64,000 bases of DNA from CAWJJM01 sp963843275 (lineage in GTDB: Bacteria > Acidobacteriota > Thermoanaerobaculia > Multivoradales > JBCCEF01), in the NCBI GenBank assembly GCA_963843275.1, contig CAWJJM010000012.1, positions 1,612,001-1,676,000 of the forward strand, in the 5' to 3' direction. Below the pieces are notes generated by a model, which had not been told where the DNA came from, made no database searches, and saw only the letters and a program-made list of their open reading frames with translations. Within the stretch, counting starts at the first letter, position 1. Each line of letters begins with the position of its first letter. The position numbers and the translations under genes were made by a program. Shown here one piece after another: positions 1 to 8,663 of the stretch.

Positions 1-453
1 GTCCAGGACGACGCGCCGCGCAACCTCGTGCTCGACCCCGCGAACGGGCGCCTCTACTGGGCGCAGCACGACGACGGAAGCTCGGGCTCGGGAGAGATCC
101 GCGGCGGCAACATGGACGGCTCGGGAACGACCGATCTGCTCTTCACGGTGCCCGCAGACTACCTGCCGTTCGGGATGGAGATCGACAGCGCGGCCGGCGA
201 GCTCTACTGGACGGAGTTCGACGCCAACGACACCGACTCGAACGACCGCATCATGCACGGGAGCGTCGCCGGCTCCGGCGCCGGGGCCGCCCAGGTGCTG
301 TTCAGCGGCAACTTCGGCAGCGTGCGCGGCGTCTCCTTCGGCGCGGCCCTGGCGCCCTCGGTGCTGGAGATCCCCACGCTCTCCGGCGTGGCGACGGTCC
401 TCGTCGTCCTGCTGCTGGGGGTCGCCGGCGTGCTGCGTCTGCGCTCGGCCTGA
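1..453 (+). CDS. Surface protein with YWTD-like repeats and IPTL-CTERM tail (5' truncated by the window)
   Basis: The reading frame is open from base 1, so the N-terminus lies outside the window. The visible 150 residues hold two LDL-receptor class B (YWTD-like) blade motifs, GRLYWAQ and GELYWTE, each followed by an Asp/Asn-rich strand, which indicates the end of a six-bladed beta-propeller. The protein ends with EIPTLSG, a hydrophobic stretch of about 16 residues and a short Arg-containing tail. This is the IPTL-CTERM layout that targets exported proteins for sorting and anchoring in some Gram-negative bacteria. It is probably a secreted or cell-surface protein; no catalytic residues are visible. 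Three more tails of this type follow in the next 8 kb. Confidence 0.75.
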   Translation, partial: VQDDAPRNLVLDPANGRLYWAQHDDGSSGSGEIRGGNMDGSGTTDLLFTVPADYLPFGMEIDSAAGELYWTEFDANDTDSNDRIMHGSVAGSGAGAAQVLFSGNFGSVRGVSFGAALAPSVLEIPTLSGVATVLVVLLLGVAGVLRLRSA

Positions 454-719
454 CGGCCGAGCCGCCGGGTGGGCCGCCGAGCACCCCCGAGGCCACCAGG
501 ATCTGCCACTTCGGCGTCCGGGCCGGGCGGCTGGCGGCGCCGCACGGTCCGGGTGTTCCCGCCCGGCGCGATGAAGCACCAGCGCTCCATGCCCGGGGGC
601 GCCCGTCCCCTGGCGTCCCGTTTGCGTCGGCTAGAATCACTGTCCCCACGGGGGCCGTTTTCCGTTGGCCGGCGGTGGGGGCCGGCCGATCCGACGATTC
701 AGCAGGAGAGCAGGAGCCG

Positions 720-2561
720 ATGACCGTCAGCGATCCGCGTGCCGTCGCCTATCCACAGACCGGTTGGGACCTGAGCGAGCTGCTCGAGGCGGCGAGCGAG
801 GAGGTCGTCGCCCGAGAGCTCGCGGAGCTCGAGGTGGCGGTGGCCGCCTTCGAGGCGCGGCGGGGGGAGCTCGCGGCCGACATGGCCCCGGGGGCGTTCC
901 TCGCCGTCCTCGACGCCTACGAGGCGCTGTTCGAGCGCATGGACCGGCTGATGGGCTACGGCTCGCTGTGGTTCTCGGCCGACACCCAGTCGCGCGCCGC
1001 GCAGAGCTACCGCAACCGCATGCAGCAGGCGATCACCGGCTACTACAACCGGGTGCTCTTCTTCGACCTGTGGTGGAAAGGGCTCGACGACGCCGAGGCG
1101 GAGCGGCTGCTGCCGGCGGCCGGCGGCTCCGACCTGCGGCTCGCCGACCACCGCCACTACCTGCTCGACCTGCGGCGGCTGAAGCCCTTCACCCTCGACG
1201 AGCGCTCCGAGCAGATCATCAACCTCAAGGACGCCAACGGCATCGGCGCCGTGCTGACGCTCTACTCGATGCTCACCAACCGGCTCGAGTACCGCCTCGA
1301 GGTCGACGGGGAGACGAAGACGCTGACCCGCGACGCGCTGATGAGCTACGCCTTCTCGCCGCGCCCCGAGCTGCGCCGCGCCGCCTACGAGGAGCTCTAC
1401 CGGGTGTTCGAGGGCGAGGCCACGGTGCTCGGCCAGGTCTACGTCAACCGGGTGCGGGACTGGCACAGCGAGTTCGTCGAGCTGCGCGGCCACCCCTCCC
1501 CCATCGCCGCCCGCAACGTCGCCAACGACATCCCCGACCGGGCGGTCGAGGTGCTGCTCGCCGTCTGCGCCGCCAACGCCGACCTGTTCCGGCGCTACTT
1601 CCGGCTCAAGGCGCGCTGGCTGGGCATGGAGCGGCTGCGCCGGGTCGACCTCTACGCGCCGCTCGCCACCTCGGACAAGGAGGTCGCGTGGGCCGACGCG
1701 GTGGGCTCGGTGCTCGAGACCTTCGGCCGCTTCCACCCGCGCTTCGCGGCGCACGCCGAGCGGGTCTTCGCCGAGAACCACATCGACTCCGAGGTGCGGC
1801 GCGGCAAACGCGGCGGCGCCTTCTGCTCCACCGTGTCGCCGCGCTTCACCCCGTGGGTGCTGGTCAACTACACCGGCCGGGTGCGCGACGTGGCCACGCT
1901 GGCCCACGAGCTCGGCCACGCGGTGCACTCGATGCTGGCCGAGGCGCACTCGCCGCTCACCCAGCACCCGTCGCTGCCGCTCGCCGAGACGGCGTCGGTG
2001 TTCGCCGAGATGCTGATGACCGACCGGCTGCTCTCGGAGGAGCGCGACCCGCTGGCGCGGCGCGAGCTGCTGGTGGCCTCGCTCGACGACGTCTACGCCA
2101 CCGTGCTGCGCCAGGCCTGGTTCGTGCGCTTCGAGCTCGACGCCCACCGCGCGATCACCGCCGGCCGCTCGCTCGACGACCTCAACGAGATGTACATGGC
2201 GAACCTGGCCGAGCAGTTCGGCGACGCCGTCGACGTGTCGCCGGAGTTCCAGTACGAGTGGCTGTCGATCCCCCACATCTTCCACACCCCGTTCTACTGC
2301 TACGCCTACAGCTTCGGCCAGCTCCTGGTGCTGGCCCTCTACCGCCGCTTCCAGGAGGAGGGCGAGGCCTTCAAGCCGGGCTACCTGCAGCTGCTCGCCC
2401 ACGGCGGCGCGGCGCGCCCGGAGGCGATCCTCGCCGAGGTGGGGATCGACGTCGCCGACCCCGCCTTCTGGCAGGGCGGCTTCGAGGTCGTCGCCCACCG
2501 CCTCGCCGAGCTCGAGGACACCGGCGACGCGGGGACGGCGGCGGAGGGTGGGGCCCGGTAG
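720..2561 (+). CDS. pepF: Oligoendopeptidase F family (M3) zinc metallopeptidase
   Basis: The product is 613 residues, the usual size of M3B oligoendopeptidases, which hydrolyse short peptides in the cytoplasm. The zinc site is HELGH at residues 396-400, with the third ligand probably Glu423 in AETASVFAE. The C-terminal half contains the conserved IPHIFHTPFYCYAYSFG segment typical of the family. The ATG at 720 is preceded by AGGAG repeats (about 704-717), so it is preferred over the in-frame ATG at 675. No signal peptide is visible. A possible -10 (TAGAAT, 632-637) lies upstream without a clear -35. It stands alone, converging on the minus-strand surface-protein remnant. Confidence 0.93.
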   Translation: MTVSDPRAVAYPQTGWDLSELLEAASEEVVARELAELEVAVAAFEARRGELAADMAPGAFLAVLDAYEALFERMDRLMGYGSLWFSADTQSRAAQSYRNRMQQAITGYYNRVLFFDLWWKGLDDAEAERLLPAAGGSDLRLADHRHYLLDLRRLKPFTLDERSEQIINLKDANGIGAVLTLYSMLTNRLEYRLEVDGETKTLTRDALMSYAFSPRPELRRAAYEELYRVFEGEATVLGQVYVNRVRDWHSEFVELRGHPSPIAARNVANDIPDRAVEVLLAVCAANADLFRRYFRLKARWLGMERLRRVDLYAPLATSDKEVAWADAVGSVLETFGRFHPRFAAHAERVFAENHIDSEVRRGKRGGAFCSTVSPRFTPWVLVNYTGRVRDVATLAHELGHAVHSMLAEAHSPLTQHPSLPLAETASVFAEMLMTDRLLSEERDPLARRELLVASLDDVYATVLRQAWFVRFELDAHRAITAGRSLDDLNEMYMANLAEQFGDAVDVSPEFQYEWLSIPHIFHTPFYCYAYSFGQLLVLALYRRFQEEGEAFKPGYLQLLAHGGAARPEAILAEVGIDVADPAFWQGGFEVVAHRLAELEDTGDAGTAAEGGAR

Positions 2562-2606
2562 CGGCCTGGCCCGAGGCGTCTCGACCCCGCGGAGCCGATC
2601 CCACCG

Positions 2607-2805
2607 TCAGCGCCGAACCCACCACCACCCGGCCGCGGGGAGGGCGAGGACGGCCGCAATCGCCGGAAGGAGTGTCGGCACGGCCGGGAAGGTCGATGAC
2701 GAAGCCATCGGACACCCCGCCAGCAAAGACCGACGCGAGCACGGGTCCGGCACATGAAGTCGACACGCTCGTCGAGACCCGCCCCTCGTTGCGCTCGAGG
2801 ACCGG
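2607..2805 (-). pseudogene. Degenerate remnant of an SBBP/IPTL-CTERM protein
   Basis: Read on the minus strand, this short region keeps recognisable pieces of the SBBP protein at 5269-7576, but in three different frames. LERNEGRV (2782-2799 and beyond) matches FERNEGQV; VDFMCRT (about 2745-2764) matches VDFLCRT one frame away; GGVSDGFVIDL follows in the first frame; and VPTLLPAIAAVLALPAAG with WWWVRR, an IPTL-type sorting tail, closes in the third frame with TGA at 2607-2609. The seven repeats of the intact relative are missing. I read it as an internally deleted and frameshifted paralogue. No start codon or ribosome-binding site supports expression. Confidence 0.7.
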
Positions 2806-2986
2806 TGGCGGCCGCCCTGGGCCGCGCGGACGCGGGCCGCTGCCGGTGGAACCGGCGCCGAACCGGCTGCCGTTATGGCCACGGGGGTGTTCGGCCCGGA
2901 CGGGAGGGCCCCGCAGGCGGCGCCGGCGCCGAGGATTCCCACGCTCCGGGCGCCCCGGCACCGAGCCGGAAAGCGGACGGCCGGCT

Positions 2987-4321
2987 TCATGAACGCCTCC
3001 TCGGGATCCTCCCTCGGGCGGGGCGACGGGCCCGCCAGGCGGCGCCGAGCAGGCAGAGGGCCAGGCCGACGAGACCCCAGGTCGACAACGTCGGGATCGC
3101 GACCGAGAAGGCGCGGGCCGAGAGCTCGAAGGCCCCCCGGTCGACGACGCCTCGGATGCGCGGTTCGCCCACGACGTCGGTGACGATGTCCGTGGGGACC
3201 CGGGCGTTGGAGCCGCTGTCCCACGCCGGGGAGCCCGGTTGGGTACGCAGGTCGTCGGGGCCGACGAGCAGCGGGTCGACGGTCAGGGTGCCCGGACCGG
3301 GGGTGAAGGGGTCGAGTCCGTTGCCGTACACCAGGTTGAACTCGTTGACCGTCGCCGCCGTGAAGTCCGACACCCAGAGTCCGATGTTGGTGTTGTGGGC
3401 GATGATGTTGTTGGCGATGAGGACCGTGGCCTGGGCCCCGAGGTCGGGTCGCCCGCTGACATTCAGGCCCGACTGGTTGTAGGCGAGGGTGTTGCCGAGG
3501 ACGGCGAGGTCGGCGCTGCCGCCGTAGACGGTCAAAGAAATCGCCGCTGGCACCCCCCCCGCGTCGGCCTGCCCGCTGACGGTGTTGTCGACGAACCGTC
3601 CGACCGTTCTGGCCGTGCTGCCGTCCTGCTGGAGCTGGATGCCGTTGTTGAAGTCATCGCCGGAGATCTGGTTGCCGATCAGGTCGACGTCGAGGGTGGA
3701 CTCGTCGCAGACCACTTGCACGGCGGAGCGCTGGCCGCCCCCCACCTGATGGACGACGTTGCCGGCGATCTCGCCCGAGCTGCGGCCCGAGGCGCTGCCG
3801 ACGATGACGCTCACCGCCTCCACTTGGTCGGCGGCCGACAGGGAGATGTCGATCCGGTTGTCCTCGATCGAGAACCGGATCGGCCCGACGGGCGCGGCGC
3901 CCGTCGGGAAACTAGACACCTCCAGCACCGGACCCAAACTCAAGGCCTGCTGGACGACGAGGTCGCGCAGCGTGACGTCGAACGTCCCCACACCCGCGTT
4001 CCGCGCAATGATGCTGCCCCGTGCCAGTGTCAGGCCCTCGACGACGACGTCGACGTCGCTGTCCGCGCCGGCCAGGTAAATCGACGTGTGATCGGCGAAA
4101 ACCGGAGCAAAGCCGGAGGCCGGCCGCACGGTGAGGCTCTTGCCCGGATCGACGAGCACCGCCTGGGCGGGCAGGGCGTTGCCGGCGATCTCGACCACGT
4201 CCCCGGACGACGCCCCGTTGAGACAGGCATCGAGGTCGTTGACGTCGTCGCACGGGGGCGATCCGGTCGGCCAGGTGCGGGTCATCCCCCATGCCAGGGG
4301 GGCGACCAGCAAGAGTGCCAC
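2987..4321 (-). CDS. Right-handed beta-helix surface protein with IPTL-CTERM tail
   Basis: The product (about 444 residues) begins with a hydrophobic signal-like segment, then PPCDDVNDLDAC, a Cys-bounded module it shares with the neighbouring SBBP protein. A long series of short Val/Ile/Asn-rich rungs follows (for example GNVVHQV, GNQISGD, ANNIIAHN), as in parallel beta-helix proteins, then VDRGAFE, the motif of choice-of-anchor Q proteins. The end is AIPTLSTWGLVGLALCLLG plus basic residues, an IPTL-CTERM sorting signal. It is probably exported and anchored. The start is uncertain: by homology it should be at 4357, but that codon is GTC, so I give the next in-frame GTG. The same frame stays open to 4855, yet the upstream part belongs to a decayed gene. 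Confidence 0.72.
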   Translation of the reverse strand: MALLLVAPLAWGMTRTWPTGSPPCDDVNDLDACLNGASSGDVVEIAGNALPAQAVLVDPGKSLTVRPASGFAPVFADHTSIYLAGADSDVDVVVEGLTLARGSIIARNAGVGTFDVTLRDLVVQQALSLGPVLEVSSFPTGAAPVGPIRFSIEDNRIDISLSAADQVEAVSVIVGSASGRSSGEIAGNVVHQVGGGQRSAVQVVCDESTLDVDLIGNQISGDDFNNGIQLQQDGSTARTVGRFVDNTVSGQADAGGVPAAISLTVYGGSADLAVLGNTLAYNQSGLNVSGRPDLGAQATVLIANNIIAHNTNIGLWVSDFTAATVNEFNLVYGNGLDPFTPGPGTLTVDPLLVGPDDLRTQPGSPAWDSGSNARVPTDIVTDVVGEPRIRGVVDRGAFELSARAFSVAIPTLSTWGLVGLALCLLGAAWRARRPARGRIPRRRS

Positions 4322-4355
4322 GGCCGCGGCCAGACTTCCTGCGATCGGTCGGCTG

Positions 4356-4855
4356 ACGGCGCCGGGGTGACACAGCTTCCGGAGACCCCCGCCAGGTCCT
4401 GGCCCGGGGCCGAGGAGGTGGCGGGAAGGACGCCCCGCCAGCCAGCGGACCCGGAGACGACGACCGCCGCCGAGCCGAGGGCCGGGCCGATGTCGCCGGA
4501 TCGCGCGGCGAGGAGGTCGCCGATGGCGAGGCCGTGGACGGGCTGGTCGGCCTGGAGCCCGACGTCGCCGAGCGGTGTGTCGTCCGCGGCGCTGATCGTG
4601 GAGCTCGCCGCCGGCGGATCGCCCGCCCGCGTACCCGGAGCGACGTCGACGAAGAGCTGGTACCGCCCCCCCGGGGGCGCGGCGCGAGGTCCGGGCGCCG
4701 GCGCTCGGAGGCGGCTGCCCGGAGGCGGCAGGCAGGGCTACGAAGCACAGCTCGGCGCGGCCGGTGCCCGCGGCGAAGAGGCTGGCGGCAAGGCCGGCGA
4801 GCCTCGAGACGGTGCGGACCCGCCGGACGGCGGAAGGATCTGGCGGTCGACGCAT
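4356..4855 (-). pseudogene. Decayed duplicate of the secreted protein gene at 7573-8475
   Basis: The region starts with an ATG at 4855 behind AAGGAGG, the same ribosome-binding context as the intact paralogue. The first 50 codons encode a similar signal peptide and AELCFVALPAASGQ, matching AETRFVPLDPGSAQ. About 170 codons are then missing, and homology resumes one frame away with YQLFVDV, GDPPAAS, GDVGLQADQPV and SGSCVTPAP, matching FQLFVDV, GDPPSAS, GDVGLMSDQPV and PGSCAAPAP. The intact gene ends in an ATGA overlap with its neighbour; here both that stop and the next start are mutated to GTCA. It cannot encode the full protein. Confidence 0.75.
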
Positions 4856-4962
4856 CAGGGCCTCCTTCGGGTGGTGTTTCGGACGGACCGGCCCGGCGGG
4901 ACGCTGGCGCTGCCGAGTCGACGATGTGGCTCCGAGCCTGCACCGCGCCCGGCCCGCCGTCC

Positions 4963-4999
4963 TCAGGATGCAGTCAGGGAGAGATCAGGAGCGGATCAG
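4963..4999 (-). promoter_or_regulatory. Operator array: four TCAG units at exact 11-bp spacing
   Basis: On the plus strand TCAG begins at 4963, 4974, 4985 and 4996 (CTGA on the minus strand, which is transcribed). The array lies 108 bp upstream of the decayed gene starting at 4855 and matches the array at 8590-8626. Direct repeats with 11-bp spacing are the usual binding pattern of OmpR/PhoB-type winged-helix domains. The nearby wHTH/PQQ membrane regulator is the obvious candidate; this link is inferred. Confidence 0.6.
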
Positions 5000-5037
5000 A
5001 TGACCCCGGGACGGCCCGGGTCGGTCCGCCGCCGGCG

Positions 5038-5165
5038 ATGTCTCGGGGGCGAAACGTTGTCGTTGCGACCTCGTGCTGCGGTACGCCGGCAAACTGGGTG
5101 GCGCGGATCGGCCGGGAGGCTTCGACCTGCCGCCGACGACGACCTACCGTCACGCGGCTGCGCGG
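5038..5165 (+). pseudogene. Remnant of a small membrane protein gene (paralogue of 11834-12034)
   Basis: The ATG at 5038 opens MSRGRNVVVAT, matching MSRVARIAIFVVAT of the intact 66-residue gene at 11834. DNA similarity continues through GGTACGCCGGC, AACTGGGTG and TTCGACCTGCCG, but small indels break the frame. It is 38 bp from the operator array, where the intact locus has the 2.9-kb regulator gene, so the regulator has been lost from this copy. The rest of the gap (4856-4962 and 5166-5268) shows nothing else I can name. Confidence 0.6.
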
Positions 5166-5268
5166 CGCGGAGGGTCGGACGAGGAGACCGGGCGCGGGAT
5201 GGACGGCCCGTGGAGACCTCCTCCGCTCGTGATCGGTGGACGTCCGGCGCCGGAGGTCGGCGCTCTCC

Positions 5269-7576
5269 TCAGCGCCGCAGCCACCACAGTCCGGAGCCGG
5301 CGAGGGCGAGGGCCAGCAGCACGAGCAGCGGGCTGGAGAGGGCCGGCACGGCGAGCACGGAGGGTTCCCCGATCTTGACCGCGAAGGCGTCAGCGATCAG
5401 GTACTGCGGTTGAATGGTGCTGCTCGCGGTGCCTGGGAAGGCGGGGGACGTGGTGACCCCGGTCACGTAGACGTTGCCCGTCCGGTCGAGCGCGAGGCCT
5501 TGCCCGACGTCGTTGCCCGCTCCGCCGAGGTAGCTCGAGGTCGCCAGGAAAGCGCCGCCGGGCTGGATCCAGCTCACGAAGACGTCGGTGTCGCCACCGG
5601 CGTGGCTCGTCTGGATGGCATTCGGAGTCACCGGGAAGTCGGTGGAGCGGGTGGTCCCGGCCACGACCGCCCGGCCGGCGGCGTCGACCGCGAGGCCGAC
5701 GGTGTGGTCTTCGGCCCCTCCCCCCAGGTAGGTGGCGTAGACGAGGCCCGTCCAGCCCGCGGCGATCTCGGCGACGAACCCGTCCGCCACGCCGCCGTTG
5801 GTCGATTGCGCGGAGTGCGCCGAGACGCCGGGAAAGTCGGTGGACGCCGTGGCTCCCGCCAGGTAGACGTTGCCGGTGGCGTCGAGCGCGATCGAGCCGG
5901 CGGCGTCGAAGCCCGTTCCGCCCAGATAGGTGGAGCTCAGAATGGCCGTCCCGCCGGCGGCCAGCTCGGTGACGAAGCCGTCGAAGTCGCCGCCCGGAGT
6001 CGACTGGACGAGACTCGTCGAGGTTCCCGGGAAAGCGGCGGAGGTCGTGGTGCCCGAGACGTACGCCCGGCCCGCGGCGTCCACCGCCACGGACTCGCCC
6101 TCGTCCGTGCCCGTCCCGCCCAGGTAAGTGGAGTACACGATGCCCGTGCCACCGGCGGCCACCTCGGTGACGAAGCCGTCCTCCGCCCCGGCATAGGCCG
6201 ACTGGACGGGGCTGGTCGCGGTGCCGGGGAAACCGGTCGAGCTCGTATAGCCGGTCACAAATGCGTCACCGGCGGCGTCGAGCGCGATGCCGTAGCAGAC
6301 ATCGGTGTCCGATGCCCCGAGGTAGGTGGAATAGACGATGCCCGTCCCGGTGGCATCGAGCTCGGCGATGAAGCCGTCGAGGGCTCCGGCAAAGCTCGAC
6401 TGGACAGGGCTCGAGGTGGTGCCGGGAAAGTCGGTGGAGCTCGTGACCGGTCACATAGGCGTTGCCCGCGGCGTCGACCGCGATGGCGTACGCGGTCTCG
6501 GCGCTCGAGCCTCCCAGGTAGGTGGAGTAGACGATCGCGGTGCCCGTGGGGTCGAGCTTGGTGACGAAGACGTCGCCCGGTCCGTCGAGGCTCGGCTGGA
6601 GCGGGCTGCTCGCCGTCCCCGGGAAACCGGGCGAACTCGTCCCGCCGGTGACGTAGGCGTTGCCCGCGGCGTCGACCGCGATCGCCTGGCCGATGTCCAC
6701 GCCGGTCCCGCCGAGGTAGGTACCGTAGAGGATCACCGGGTCGATGACCAGCGGCCGTGCCCTGTCGTAGCTGCCGACGGCGAGCCGGACCTCGCCGCCG
6801 GCTCCGCCCGCCAGCTCGTAGCGCGCCGCGACCGACCGGCGCTTCCCCGCGGGACCTTCCTGGTAGGCGACCGGCGCCTCCTGGACGAGCACCCGCGCAC
6901 CCGTGTGGAAGCGCAGCTCGCCCGCGGAGCCGACCTCGAGCCGGTCGACACCGTCGACACGCAAACGGATGCGCTCCGGCCGGCCGCCGGGCGCGACCAC
7001 GAAGTCGTACTCCAGGCGACCCTCGTCCCCGTGGTAGACGAGATCGATCCCCGGGTAGATCCGCGGGTAGCGCACGGCGGCGAAGTTGGCGACGCCGGTG
7101 TGCCAGCCGGTGGGGTCGGCGCCGCGAAGATAGTTGCTCCGGGCCGGCTGCTCCTCCTCCCCCTCGGCCCGCGGCTCCGCCGCCGCCCCGGCCAGCGCCA
7201 GGCGCACGACCGTCGAGTTGCCGTCCCCCGCGTTCCGCAGGGCGACGACCGCCTCGCCCCCGGCGAGGAAGAGGGTCATCCCCGCGGTCCGGCACAGGAA
7301 GTCGACGCGCCCGTCGACCTGCCCTTCGTTGCGCTCGAAGAGCAGCGGCAACCGGTCGGCGGCGGCGGCGAGGCGGGCCGCGGTCGGGCCGATCGGCGCC
7401 GGGCCGGCGACCGGTGCGGCGGCGACCGAGGCCGCGTGGAAACAGGCGTCGAGGTCGTTGACATCGTCGCAGGGCGGCGCTTCGGTCGGCCGGGTGCGGC
7501 TGTTCCCCCGGGCCGGTAGGGCGACCAGCACGAGCGTCGTGGCTGCGGCCAGGGTCCTGGCGAGCGGCCGCCTCAT
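5269..7576 (-). CDS. SBBP-repeat surface protein with VPAL/IPTL-type tail (frameshifted)
   Basis: The gene starts at ATG 7576, overlapping the upstream stop as ATGA. The N-terminus has a signal peptide, then PPCDDVNDLDAC, then the FERNEGQVDGRVDFLCRT domain that commonly precedes SBBP repeats. Seven beta-propeller-type repeats of about 66 residues follow, each with YLGG, a VDAAGNAYVTG-like strand and TDFPGT. The protein ends AVPALSSPLLVLLALALAG plus basic residues, a sorting tail. The frame changes once, near 6452, inside repeat 2: removing one C in GGTCACGAG restores TGTSSTDFP. Gene finders would therefore split it near 6258-6266. It is probably exported and anchored; it forms a two-gene unit with 7573-8475 behind the repeat operator. 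Confidence 0.78.
5370..6718 (-). repeat. Seven in-gene SBBP repeats, about 198 bp each
   Basis: These are coding repeats of the SBBP protein, from the first YLGG (codon near 6718) to the last VKIG (near 5370). Each unit contains YLGG, an Asp/Gly-rich strand, FPGT and an F-V-x-E/K strand near its end. Unit 2 carries the single-base frameshift. The repeats differ enough at DNA level to look old, not recently amplified. Confidence 0.75.
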
Positions 7577-8475
7577 GGCGCGGGGGCGGCGCAACTTCCC
7601 GGGATCCCGACCGAGTACTGTCCTTCGGCCGAGTAGGTGGCCTGGAGGAGGCCGTAGCCGGCCGCGGCCGGGATGAGGACGTCGGCCGAGCCGAAGCTCG
7701 GGCCGACGCCGCCGGGCAACGCGGCGAGAATGTCGCCGATCGTGAAGTCGTTGACCGGCTGGTCGGACATCAGCCCGACATCGCCGTACGTCGTCCCGTC
7801 CTCGCCGTGGATCGTGAAGCTTGCCGACGGCGGATCGCCGGACGCCGTGCCCAACGGCACGTCGACGAAGAGCTGAAACCGGGTGCCGCCGGAGAACGCC
7901 CCTCCCGTGGCGAAGCGGATGTCGTAGAAGTAGCAAGCGTCGCCGTTGGCGACCAGGCGTCCGCCGCTGGCGAAGGCGTTGAGGGGGTCGATCTGGAAGT
8001 AGTCTCCCGAGATCAGCCCGAAGCCGTCGATGACGAAGTATGCGAAGCCCCGCTTGAAGCCCTCCGCGTCGGTGGGCAGGCCGGAGACGTCCCGCAGATT
8101 GCGGCTGTAGACGCCCCCGGCGGGAATGACGACGTCGTTTTCGGTGGCGACCGGGTTGCCGTGGACGTCGTAGTAGCTGACGTCGACCGTCACCGCCTGG
8201 GAGACATACGGGTTGCGGATGCCGACCGCCGTGGTCTCGGCGAACCCAGTGGCGTCGACCTCGAAGAAGGGCAAGAGCAGGACGGTGCCCGGTCCCGCCA
8301 GGGACGGAGCCGGGATTCGAGCGGCGCTCCGCATCGCCTGCGCGGAGCCGGGGTCGAGGGGTACGAAGCGCGTCTCGGCCCGGACGCCGGCGGCGAGCAG
8401 GACGGCGGCGAGGAGGGCGAGCGCTCCGGTGGCTCGGCCTCGCGGGGCGGTGGCGGCAACGGGCGGTCGGCTCAT
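7573..8475 (-). CDS. Secreted protein of unknown function, first gene of the SBBP operon
   Basis: The 300-residue product has a signal peptide (hydrophobic LALLAAVLLAAGV, cleavage near VRA-ET). It is rich in beta-strand sequence, with short motifs such as LLLPFFEVD, VDVSYYDVHGNP and FQLFVDVPLG, and has two late Cys residues. I recognise no family. The ATG at 8475 follows AAGGAGG with 6-7 nt spacing, so it is preferred over the in-frame start at 8577. It ends in an ATGA overlap with the SBBP gene, implying translational coupling. The promoter region holds the 11-bp TCAG array. A broken duplicate lies at 4356-4855. Function could be as partner or exported chaperone of the anchored protein, but nothing in the sequence proves it. 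Confidence 0.8.
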   Translation of the reverse strand: MSRPPVAATAPRGRATGALALLAAVLLAAGVRAETRFVPLDPGSAQAMRSAARIPAPSLAGPGTVLLLPFFEVDATGFAETTAVGIRNPYVSQAVTVDVSYYDVHGNPVATENDVVIPAGGVYSRNLRDVSGLPTDAEGFKRGFAYFVIDGFGLISGDYFQIDPLNAFASGGRLVANGDACYFYDIRFATGGAFSGGTRFQLFVDVPLGTASGDPPSASFTIHGEDGTTYGDVGLMSDQPVNDFTIGDILAALPGGVGPSFGSADVLIPAAAGYGLLQATYSAEGQYSVGIPGSCAAPAP

Positions 8476-8589
8476 CGGGACCTCCTTCGGGTCGGGCCTC
8501 GGCCGGGCCGGCCGGCCTGGAGGACGGCAGCTCCGGAGGCGGTGCGTGACTCGAGATCCGAGCCTGCCGGACAGCACGGTTCCGCGTCC

Positions 8590-8637
8590 TCAGGGAGCGA
8601 TCAGGGAGAGATCAGGGAGAGATCAGGCGAGGATCGG
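8590..8637 (-). promoter_or_regulatory. Operator array: TCAG units at exact 11-bp spacing
   Basis: TCAG starts at 8590, 8601, 8612 and 8623, with a weaker TCGG at 8634. Three of the units are near-identical 11-mers of the form TCAGGGAGAGA. The array lies 115 bp upstream of the start at 8475 and just past the stop of the wHTH/PQQ regulator. An 11-bp direct repeat fits tandem head-to-tail binding by an OmpR/PhoB-type winged helix. Confidence 0.65.
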
Positions 8638-8663
8638 GCGACCCGTGGCGGCGGCCCCTGCTT

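Noticed and set aside
6440..6460. Programmed frameshifting in the SBBP gene
   Set aside because: No slippery heptamer, hairpin or overlapping stop of the usual type is seen, and similar one-base breaks occur in four unrelated genes.
5370..6718. CRISPR-like or satellite repeat
   Set aside because: The periodicity is 198 bp, lies in one reading frame and encodes SBBP repeats; DNA identity between units is low.
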